Positions 24,958-30,875 of a stretch of 30,875 nucleotides of DNA are shown here, in pieces. A program made the translations under genes and the position numbers. Every line of letters begins with the position of its first letter. Position 1 is the first letter of the stretch. Origin of the DNA: an uncultured Bacteroidaceae bacterium (GTDB taxonomy: Bacteria > Bacteroidota > Bacteroidia > Bacteroidales > Bacteroidaceae); contig CAKRRN010000029.1 in the NCBI GenBank assembly GCA_934394435.1, forward strand, positions 1 through 30,875, written 5' to 3'. The notes beneath the pieces are model-generated. The model did not search any database and had not been told where the DNA came from. It saw nothing but the letters and a program-made list of their open reading frames with translations.

Positions 24958-24989
24958 CAAATATACAACATTATATCAGATTGCAACAA
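24958..24989 (-). promoter_or_regulatory. Promoter of the TPR gene
   Basis: On the minus strand, TTGTTG (24989-24984) is followed after 18 bp by TATATTTG (24965-24958), an exact TAnnTTTG match. The sequence continues as CAAAG, as it does after the Na/Pi gene's -7 box. Confidence 0.6.
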
Positions 24990-25070
24990 TTTTAGGTATA
25001 ATTTAACGCAAAAACCATGCGACTTACAAAATTGAACGTGCATAAGAACATATAACTGGATAAAACAGCA

Positions 25071-25078
25071 TACATTTG
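25071..25078 (+). promoter_or_regulatory. Candidate -7 box of the antiporter-protease operon
   Basis: TACATTTG matches TAnnTTTG and lies 44 bp before the antiporter start codon. No TTTG is visible at the normal -33 distance. Confidence 0.45.
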
Positions 25079-25122
25079 TATCTTCTCGTTTTTATACAGA
25101 TAAACTTCATATATTTACTCAA

Positions 25123-26058
25123 ATGATACTTGAAATCTTTCTTCTGCTGATTGGTGTAGTATTGGTACTATGGGGGGCAGATAAATTTACGGATGGAGCA
25201 TCGGGACTTGCTCGGAAATGGAATGTAAGCGAACTGGTCATCGGACTGACCATCGTGGCGGCAGGAACCAGTCTTCCAGAGTTTATGGTAAGCCTATTGA
25301 GTACTCTACGTGGAAGTTCGGATATGAGTGTAGGAAACATCATCGGGAGTAACATTTTCAATGGGGTTGTTATTTTGGGAGCATCAGCCATGATGCTGCC
25401 CATGCTCGTTGACAAGAAATTGCTTTACAGAGACATGCCCATCATGCTCTTCGTCAGTCTATTACTCTTTTTCACCGTATTCTTCGACTCAAATATAAGT
25501 CGTACGGACGCTTTGGTCTTCCTCGCATTCTTTTTTGCTTATCTATATTACACCTATCACAAGGCTGTACATCAGAAGAATGAAGTAGTGTCAGAACAAG
25601 AAACAAACGATACCTCTTACGTAAAGCTCTCTATGCAAATCATCATAGGCGTGGCAGCACTTGTATTCGGAGCAAGAATGATGGTTGACGAAGGATGTTC
25701 GCTGGCTCGTCAATGGGGCGTGAGCGAGAGCCTTATCGGTCTCACCATTTTGGCTGGAGGTACCAGTCTGCCAGAACTTGCCACCAGCGTGGTAGCCGCG
25801 CGAAAAGGACGTGAAGGACTGGCTGTGGGCAACGTCATCGGAAGCAACGTGTTTAACATTGCAGCCATCTTGGGAGCTTGTGCCCTCATACACCCCATGC
25901 AGGTAGAGAAGATTGCCTTGACAGACTGGATTATGCTGATAGGAAGTTGCATCCTGGTGTGGATTGTATCATACACAAGACGTAAAATTGAATTTTGGGA
26001 AGGACTCTTGCTCCTGGGTTGCTACGCAGTATATTTATTAAACCTCTTAAACAAATAG
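25123..26058 (+). CDS. Calcium/sodium antiporter (CaCA family, YrbG-like)
   Basis: A 311-residue inner-membrane exchanger with about ten membrane segments. The two inverted alpha-repeats are very clear: GLTIVAAGTSLPEFMVS with SVGNIIGSNIFN in the first half, and GLTILAGGTSLPELATS with AVGNVIGSNVFN in the second. The Glu of each TSLPE and the Asn of each GSN are the cation-binding residues known from this family. The length is that of bacterial YrbG/NCX proteins with no regulatory calcium-binding domain. It probably expels Ca2+ in exchange for Na+. The S41 protease gene begins 2 bp after its stop, so the two form an operon. The start follows the expected promoter spacing and MILEIFLLLIGVVLVLWGA enters the first helix directly. 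Confidence 0.95.
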   Translation: MILEIFLLLIGVVLVLWGADKFTDGASGLARKWNVSELVIGLTIVAAGTSLPEFMVSLLSTLRGSSDMSVGNIIGSNIFNGVVILGASAMMLPMLVDKKLLYRDMPIMLFVSLLLFFTVFFDSNISRTDALVFLAFFFAYLYYTYHKAVHQKNEVVSEQETNDTSYVKLSMQIIIGVAALVFGARMMVDEGCSLARQWGVSESLIGLTILAGGTSLPELATSVVAARKGREGLAVGNVIGSNVFNIAAILGACALIHPMQVEKIALTDWIMLIGSCILVWIVSYTRRKIEFWEGLLLLGCYAVYLLNLLNK

Positions 26059-26060
26059 GA

Positions 26061-29000
26061 ATGCATAAAAAAAACACATTAAAAGCTCTGATTCTTCTAT
26101 CGCTACTCTGCGGTACTGCACAACAGGTCAAAGCCTTGGGTGAACCACTATGGTTACGTCCTGTGAGAATAAGTCCTGACGGCAAGAAAATAGCCTTCAC
26201 CTACATGGGAGATATCTACACCGTGCCCACAGAGGGAGGTTCTGCCCAGCAACTGACCACCAATCCTGCCTATGACACAGCTCCCTACTGGAGTCCAGAC
26301 GGAAAGCACATTGCCTTCAGTAGCGACCGCTCGGGCAGTATGGACATTTACGTAATGCCCTCGGAGGGTGGTCCTGCACAAAGACTTACGACACACAGCG
26401 CAGCAGAGACTGTAGCAGGATGGCTCGACAAGAATACTATTCTGTTCACCCGTACAGGTCATCCTACCACATCAGATATAATTTTTCCAGGAGGAACCTA
26501 CAAGAAGACGTATCAGGTGAACCTCTCTGGTGGGCGGCAGACCCTCTACTCTGCACTACCCATGGACAATCTGTGCATAAGCAAGGACGGTGCACTTATA
26601 TATAATAATGTGAAAGGATATGAAGACACCTGGAGAAAACATCATACCAGCAGCATCACACGTGACGTGTGGAGCCTAAAAAATGGGCAATATAAACAGC
26701 TCACAACCACCCACGCCGAGGTACGTGACCCTCTATGGAATCCCACAGGCGAGGGCTTCTACTGTATCGACGAGGAGGACGGTACACTCAATGTAACCTT
26801 GCACACCTCTGATGGGCAACGAAAACAGCTGACTCATTTCCATGGTTCACCTGTCCGTTATCTCTCTGCTTCAGACCAGGGCACACTCTGCTTCTCTTAT
26901 GACGGCAGTATCTATACACTTATTCCTGGTTCAGAACCCCAGCGTGTAGACGTGTCCATCGTGAGCGACAAACAAGCCGAGCCTGTACGGCACAGCAAAG
27001 TCAAGCAGGGAGCCTCCAGCATGAGCGTGTCACCCGATGGGAAACAAGTTGCCTTCATTCTGAACGGTGACGTGTATGTGACGGATGTAGAGCATAAGAC
27101 CACATGCCAACTGACTGACACGCCAGAGCGCGAACGCACCGTAACCTTCCGTCCTGATGGAAAAGCAGTGGCATACGACTCTGAGCGAAATGGTGTGTGG
27201 AGCATATACGAATGCGAGATAAAGGATGACAAAGAGAAGTCATTTGCCTACTGCACACAAACCGAGGAGCGCAGAATGACCGATGGGAAAACCACTTCCT
27301 TCCAGCCTGCCTACAGTCCAAATGGTAAACAGATAGCTTATCTGGAAAACCGCACAACAATCAAAGTGATGGATGCCAAGAGCGGTAAGTCACACACCGT
27401 AATGGATGGCAAGTACACTTATAGCTATAGTGATGGCGACCAGTACTTTACCTGGAGTCCAGACAGCAAGTGGATTCTTGCCAACTACAACGGCACAGCA
27501 GGATGGTGTATAGGCGACGTGGCTCTGCTCAGAGCGGATGGCAAGGGCGAACCAGTCAATCTGACACAGAGCGGATACTCAGACAGCAACCCACGCTGGG
27601 TAATGGGCGGACGAGCCATGATATTCGAGAGTGACCGTGCTGGCTATCGTGCTCACGGATCGTGGGGAGCAGAAAGAGACGAGTATGTAATGTTCTTTGA
27701 TGCAGCAGCATACGATGAGTTCCGACTCTCCAAGGAAGACATTTCCCTACTGGAGGACTCCGAAGACAAGAAAAACGAGAAAAAAGACTCCGCAGAGCAG
27801 AAAGTAAAGGACCTGAAGTTTGATCTTGACAACTTAGAGACTCGTACCCTGCGACTGACACCCACATCAACAAACTTGGGCGATGCTATCATGGACAGCA
27901 AGGGAACAAAACTCTACTTCATAGCACCCTATAATGGAAACATGGCTCTGTGGGTTCGTGACTTTAAGGAAGAGCGCACAGAAATGAAACTGCAGAACAT
28001 AAGCGCAGGATCACTTCGCCCAGACAAAGACTTGAAGTATTGTTTCTTCATCGGAAACGGAGGCACTATCCAAAGACTGGAATTAGCCTCATCAGCCATC
28101 AAGCCCATACCTTTTGAGACCTTTGCATCCTATCGTACGCAAGAGGAACAGGCTTGTCTCTTCGAACACATCTGGAGACAAACCAAGGAGAAACTGTACG
28201 ACCCAGGCATGAATGGTGCTGCATGGGACTCTCTCTACAGCGTTTACAAGAAATTCCTGCCTCATGTAAACAATGGGTATGACTTTAGCATCCTGGCCAG
28301 TGAAATGCTGGGCGAATTGAATGTTTCTCACACAGGATGTCGCTATCGCCCTTACAGCAATACACTCTCAACCGCGGAACTGGGAGCTCTCTTCGATGAG
28401 ACCTACCAAGGTGTAGGCATACGCCTGACGGAAATATTGCCTGGAGGACCATTAGACACGCATTCTGACATCAAGGCTGGCTCCATCATTACAGCCATCG
28501 ATGGAAAAACAATTGAGGCCGGAGCAGACTACATCCCTATGCTGGCAGGAAAAGCAGGGGTCTTGACACGTCTGACCATCAAAGGGCGCAAGCAAGACAT
28601 CCTGATGAGGCCCATCTCATCGTCTGCCCAAAACCAACTGCTCTACCAGCGATGGGTACGTAAGAACACAGCCTTAGTGGACAGCCTGTCAGAAGGCAAA
28701 CTGGCATACGTACACATCCAAGCCATGAACGGAGAGAGTTTCCACAAACTATACAGCACCCTGCTCAGTGACAAAAACCGACAGAAGCTGGCTGCCATCG
28801 TGGACACACGCCACAACGGTGGAGGTTGGCTGCACAATGACGTATGCGAACTACTCTCTGGCAAACGAACCGTACGCTACATGCCACGAGGACAACATAT
28901 CGGTGACGACCCCTACAACCGTTGGGTGAAACCTTCATGCATGCTCATCTGTGAGGACAACTACTCTAACGCACACGGTACACCTTGGCTCTATCACGAA

Positions 29001-29240
29001 CTGAGCATAGGAAAACTGGTGGGTGCTCCTGTACCAGGCACGATGACAGCTGTCTGGTGGGAAACCATAGGAAACTTCGTATTCGGCATTCCGCAAGTTG
29101 GCTCTCTCGACAACAGAGACTGTTTCCTGGAAAACCAGCAATTGAATCCCGACATAGAATGTTACCTGTCCCCCACCGATCTGCTGGGTGGAAAGGACAC
29201 GCAGATAGAACAGGCCGTAAGGCATCTGCTGGGCAAGTAA
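26061..29240 (+). CDS. Exported tricorn-like S41 family peptidase
   Basis: A 1059-residue protease with a signal peptide (residues 1 to about 25, ending KALG), followed by a WD40-like/PD40 beta-propeller region (SPDGKKIAFTYMGDIY, SPDGKHIAFSSDRSG, SPDGKQVAFILNGDVY, SPNGKQIAYLENR). An acidic-basic linker (EDSEDKKNEKKDSAEQK) precedes the catalytic half. The core has H757 in ELNVSHTG, a PDZ domain (YQGVGIRLTEILPGGPL, IKAGSIITAIDGKTI), VDTRHNGGGW, and the putative nucleophile S969 in NYSNAHG, with E1001 a candidate acid. The architecture matches tricorn protease homologues, which degrade peptides to short products. It follows the Ca/Na antiporter by 2 bp. The ATG at 26061 is chosen over upstream ATGs because it starts the signal peptide. 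Confidence 0.93.
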   Translation: MHKKNTLKALILLSLLCGTAQQVKALGEPLWLRPVRISPDGKKIAFTYMGDIYTVPTEGGSAQQLTTNPAYDTAPYWSPDGKHIAFSSDRSGSMDIYVMPSEGGPAQRLTTHSAAETVAGWLDKNTILFTRTGHPTTSDIIFPGGTYKKTYQVNLSGGRQTLYSALPMDNLCISKDGALIYNNVKGYEDTWRKHHTSSITRDVWSLKNGQYKQLTTTHAEVRDPLWNPTGEGFYCIDEEDGTLNVTLHTSDGQRKQLTHFHGSPVRYLSASDQGTLCFSYDGSIYTLIPGSEPQRVDVSIVSDKQAEPVRHSKVKQGASSMSVSPDGKQVAFILNGDVYVTDVEHKTTCQLTDTPERERTVTFRPDGKAVAYDSERNGVWSIYECEIKDDKEKSFAYCTQTEERRMTDGKTTSFQPAYSPNGKQIAYLENRTTIKVMDAKSGKSHTVMDGKYTYSYSDGDQYFTWSPDSKWILANYNGTAGWCIGDVALLRADGKGEPVNLTQSGYSDSNPRWVMGGRAMIFESDRAGYRAHGSWGAERDEYVMFFDAAAYDEFRLSKEDISLLEDSEDKKNEKKDSAEQKVKDLKFDLDNLETRTLRLTPTSTNLGDAIMDSKGTKLYFIAPYNGNMALWVRDFKEERTEMKLQNISAGSLRPDKDLKYCFFIGNGGTIQRLELASSAIKPIPFETFASYRTQEEQACLFEHIWRQTKEKLYDPGMNGAAWDSLYSVYKKFLPHVNNGYDFSILASEMLGELNVSHTGCRYRPYSNTLSTAELGALFDETYQGVGIRLTEILPGGPLDTHSDIKAGSIITAIDGKTIEAGADYIPMLAGKAGVLTRLTIKGRKQDILMRPISSSAQNQLLYQRWVRKNTALVDSLSEGKLAYVHIQAMNGESFHKLYSTLLSDKNRQKLAAIVDTRHNGGGWLHNDVCELLSGKRTVRYMPRGQHIGDDPYNRWVKPSCMLICEDNYSNAHGTPWLYHELSIGKLVGAPVPGTMTAVWWETIGNFVFGIPQVGSLDNRDCFLENQQLNPDIECYLSPTDLLGGKDTQIEQAVRHLLGK

Positions 29241-29254
29241 GTCCGCACGAACGT

Positions 29255-29296
29255 CAAGGGCTGCACCGCAATACACCACTTGCGATGCAGCCCTTG
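29255..29296 (+). terminator. Hairpin after the S41 peptidase gene
   Basis: CAAGGGCTGCA (29255-29265) pairs perfectly with TGCAGCCCTTG (29286-29296), and the inner CGCA/TGCG adds 4 bp after one mismatch. It lies 14 bp after the stop codon. There is no T-run, so it may act as an mRNA 3'-end stabiliser or a rho-assisted terminator. Confidence 0.6.
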
Positions 29297-29310
29297 CTGT
29301 ATCATGTCCT

Positions 29311-29654
29311 ATAGAAGCACCCCTGCTATCTTCTTTATACCACAGGGGAGGTTATAGAAACAATCTTTATGTGTTTGGTACCATAGAAGAAATCAGGCCT
29401 GGTATATGGAATGGCTGTATAACAGCCAGATAAGTAATGACTACCGATCCATCCTTGTCCACTTTGAAAAGAACGGTGAAGTGCTCTACGACCTATGGCC
29501 TAACGAGAGGGGCGAACTGGTGACGCACATCTCCTGTGTGAAAGAGACAGGCAAAGAATATGAAGCCACCTATGATTTGCAGGGACGCAAGGTAGAGGGG
29601 AAACTCTCACGCGGTATATATATAATAGGAGGAAAGAAGAAAGTGGTGAAGTGA
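29311..29654 (+). pseudogene. Remnant of an exported protein gene related to 30277-30816
   Basis: Bases 29325-29360 match 30600-30635 at 35 of 36 positions, and 29362-29404 match 30730-30772 at 40 of 43. Between the two matches, 94 bp of the other copy are replaced by one base, a net loss of 93 bp that keeps frame. The frame homologous to the other copy then stops soon after (WNGCITAR-stop). The rest continues in another frame as an 82-residue ORF from 29406, reading HFEKNGEVLYDLWP and ending in the tail YDLQGRKVEGKLSRGIYIIG plus GKKKVVK. That tail resembles the C-terminus of the BspA-type protein. No 5' part or signal peptide remains. This looks like the decayed 3' end of a secreted-protein gene; expression of the 82-aa ORF cannot be excluded. 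Confidence 0.75.
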
Positions 29655-29710
29655 CTGACATTCTTTCGATTGCCATGCTGTCTTTACAAAGAAAGCATGA
29701 CAAATAATCT

Positions 29711-29934
29711 TTTAACCCAAATCGGTCATTGGATTCCGATTCATATAGCCTTTATTGTTTTCGGGCGTTCCGAAGGCATAGTGGGCTATGTTGAAACAAG
29801 ACTGGAAACAAGATGTCGGAAGAAAGACTGATAGGAATTGAAAAGAACTATCCATCGTAGAAGCGGGCTCTTTGTCCCAATCTGTTTAAAGACAAAATAA
29901 AGGCGAAATTTTCTAATGTCCGAATTGGGTTTAA
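29711..29934. repeat. Inverted-repeat-bounded element, MITE-like
   Basis: The left end (29711-29733, TTTAACCCAAATCGGTCATT then GGA) matches the reverse complement of the right end (29912-29934) at 19 of 23 positions. The left end continues as a dispersed repeat also found at 11483-11513. The 178-bp interior is non-coding. No target-site duplication was recognised. Confidence 0.45.
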
Positions 29935-29951
29935 ATAAGAGATTATTCATT

Positions 29952-29983
29952 TTTGCACAAATAAAATATTCTTTATAAATTTG
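29952..29983 (+). promoter_or_regulatory. Bacteroidetes-type promoter of the 30023-30816 gene pair
   Basis: TTTG at 29952-29955 (-33) and TAAATTTG at 29976-29983 (-7) are separated by 20 bp, matching the Bacteroidetes vegetative consensus TTTG-N(19-21)-TAnnTTTG. Transcription would begin near 29990, about 33 bp before the first start codon. Confidence 0.75.
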
Positions 29984-30022
29984 TGATACTTGATATCATT
30001 AACAACCAAAAACAAAACAAAC

Positions 30023-30280
30023 ATGAAGAAAGTATTTGTTAGCATGATGGTAGCATTTTCCCTTAACCTCAACGCTGGCGCACAACTGGTGGTTGACTCA
30101 CTAGGAAACGTGGGAATTAGTATGGAGACACCGACCTCCACATTATCTGTAAAAGGTGGCATAGGCACAAACAATGTTGTAAAATTCGAGCAAGTAAACC
30201 AATCGTGCGGCTTGTGGATTACAAGCATCCCACGCTCTACTCCAAACTTAAATCTGCCAGAGTTATCTAAAAGAAAATGA
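30023..30280 (+). CDS. Short exported protein, likely truncated surface-protein N-terminus
   Basis: An 85-residue ORF with a signal peptide (MKKVFVSMMVAFSLNLNAGA, cleavage after AGAQ). The mature part contains DSLGNVGISMETPTSTLSV, a motif seen at the start of large Bacteroidetes surface or tail-fibre-like proteins ('VGIGTxxPtskLSV'), but those run for hundreds of residues. Here the frame stops after KSRK-like basic residues (ELSKRK). The reading start at 30023 is chosen because an upstream in-frame ATG at 29990 would fall at the predicted transcription start and spoil the signal peptide. Its stop overlaps the start of the next gene (ATGA, 30277-30280). It is probably a truncated gene; a genuine small exported protein is the alternative. 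Confidence 0.6.
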   Translation: MKKVFVSMMVAFSLNLNAGAQLVVDSLGNVGISMETPTSTLSVKGGIGTNNVVKFEQVNQSCGLWITSIPRSTPNLNLPELSKRK

Positions 30281-30816
30281 AGATAAGGATAAATATAAGA
30301 GGGCTTGCATGTTTGCTCTTTTTCGCCCTGTTTGCTGTCACTTCTTATGCCCAGAGCTACTATGAGGAAGGGACTCGTTGGACAGAACTCAAACTGGACA
30401 CATTAAAGTACGATTCTTGGTTTAGCGAGGTGAAAGATAACGGTGTGACAAGGTATGTCCCCAATTATGACCGTACAGACTTCTATATAAATGGAGACAC
30501 CATGTATTACAATTTTAAATATGTAAAAGTCTGGAGACACACAGATGGACAAAATGATTCTATTGCTTATTTGCTCTCATACAAAAAAGAAACACTGATG
30601 CTATCTTCTTTATACCACAGGGGAGGTTATGGAAATATTCTGACCCCATGCCTGGCTTACAACTTCAAATGGGAACTTAACACCTCTATTGGAACAGGTA
30701 CACTGCCTACAGCCCAAATTACAGGAGGTAATCCTTATGTGTTTGGTACCATAGAAGAAATCAAGACTGGTACATTCGGAACTTCTGTCCCTTTGGAATA
30801 TGTAGTCGTCCCTTAA
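30277..30816 (+). CDS. Exported protein of unknown function, possibly C-terminally truncated
   Basis: A 179-residue protein with a signal peptide (about residues 1-25, GLACLLFFALFAVTSYA, then QS). The mature part is rich in Tyr, Trp and Thr, with paired strands such as YYEEGTRWTELKLDTLKYDS and FYINGDTMYYNFKYVKVW, so a beta-rich extracellular fold is likely. I do not recognise a named domain. Two segments are almost identical to the pseudogene at 29311-29654. That remnant continues for roughly another 80 codons into a YDLQGRK tail, which this gene lacks: it stops at LEYVVVP. The 3' part therefore seems to be missing. It overlaps the preceding ORF by 4 bp and shares its promoter. The 59 bp after it are AT-rich and non-coding. 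Confidence 0.7.
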   Translation: MKIRINIRGLACLLFFALFAVTSYAQSYYEEGTRWTELKLDTLKYDSWFSEVKDNGVTRYVPNYDRTDFYINGDTMYYNFKYVKVWRHTDGQNDSIAYLLSYKKETLMLSSLYHRGGYGNILTPCLAYNFKWELNTSIGTGTLPTAQITGGNPYVFGTIEEIKTGTFGTSVPLEYVVVP

Positions 30817-30875
30817 AATTAGCAATATTATTTTATAATCAATATATTAGTAGTAATATAGCTTGTTAAAATCTG

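Larger units (their letters stand above)
29655..30022. other. Intergenic region with inverted repeat and promoter
   Basis: This 368-bp gap follows the pseudogene. It contains an imperfect inverted-repeat pair (29711-29733 and 29912-29934) enclosing about 180 bp without a credible ORF, and then the -33/-7 promoter of the next gene. Many stop codons interrupt all frames of the enclosed stretch. Confidence 0.6.

Noticed and set aside
24894..25043. N-terminal extension of the TPR protein to 25043
   Set aside because: It would place 50 unrelated residues before a clean signal peptide and overlap the TATATTTG promoter.
25995..26060. Upstream start for the S41 peptidase
   Set aside because: It lies inside the antiporter gene and puts 22 residues ahead of the signal peptide; the ATG at 26061 is 2 bp after the antiporter stop.
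29745..29910. Transposase fragment inside the inverted repeat
   Set aside because: All frames are broken by stops within about 35 codons and no DDE or HUH motif is visible.
1..30875. tRNA, rRNA or known riboswitch
   Set aside because: No cloverleaf-like sequence, rRNA segment or recognisable riboswitch core was seen in the gaps; short structured RNAs could still be missed by eye.

Overview
The window looks like a chromosomal stretch from a Prevotella/Segatella-type member of the Bacteroidetes. The grounds are a long IleRS with the phylum's C-terminal extension, a TraR/DksA protein that has lost zinc ligands, LspA followed by a DUF4296 lipoprotein, several secreted proteins with signal peptides and a 'YDLQGR..' C-terminal tail, polysaccharide enzymes (GH43, GH2), a BspA leucine-rich-repeat protein, and promoters with the Bacteroidetes -7 box TAnnTTTG. 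The assignment is an inference from gene content, not a database match.

Layout. 1-8323 (+): a dense rightward block with the 3' part of ileS, a DksA-like regulator, lspA coupled to a DUF4296 lipoprotein, a 66-aa unknown, the ACT-domain/UPF0210 pair and a secreted GH43 enzyme, ending at a 16-bp-stem terminator (8332-8375). 8673-11464 (+): a BspA-type surface protein with two blocks of 78-bp repeats, overlapping a 52-codon small peptide gene. 11808-15980: two unrelated phosphate transporters (Na/Pi-PhoU type and Pit type) transcribed divergently from a 234-bp gap. 16428-19985 (-): a secreted GH2 beta-galactosidase with an N-terminal ricin-like domain, divergent from an ABM monooxygenase, MltG and a DUF5009 membrane protein (20139-22745, +). 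23475-24893 (-): an exported TPR protein, divergent from a Ca/Na antiporter and a tricorn-like S41 protease (25123-29240, +). 29241-30875: a decayed region with a pseudogene, repeats, and two short exported ORFs, one of which shares near-identical segments with the pseudogene.

The genes form no single pathway. They are housekeeping operons (translation, lipoprotein maturation, peptidoglycan, phosphate and calcium transport) interleaved with surface and glycan genes.

The least explained structure is in the intergenic DNA. Three arrays have a period of 22 bp (about 11589-11800, 22926-23013, 23209-23274). They differ in sequence but share short words across arrays. A second dispersed element, a hairpin-like repeat of about 31 bp, occurs at 11483, 29711 and, inverted and partial, at 29912. 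I found no rRNA, tRNA, CRISPR array, cas gene or intact transposase.
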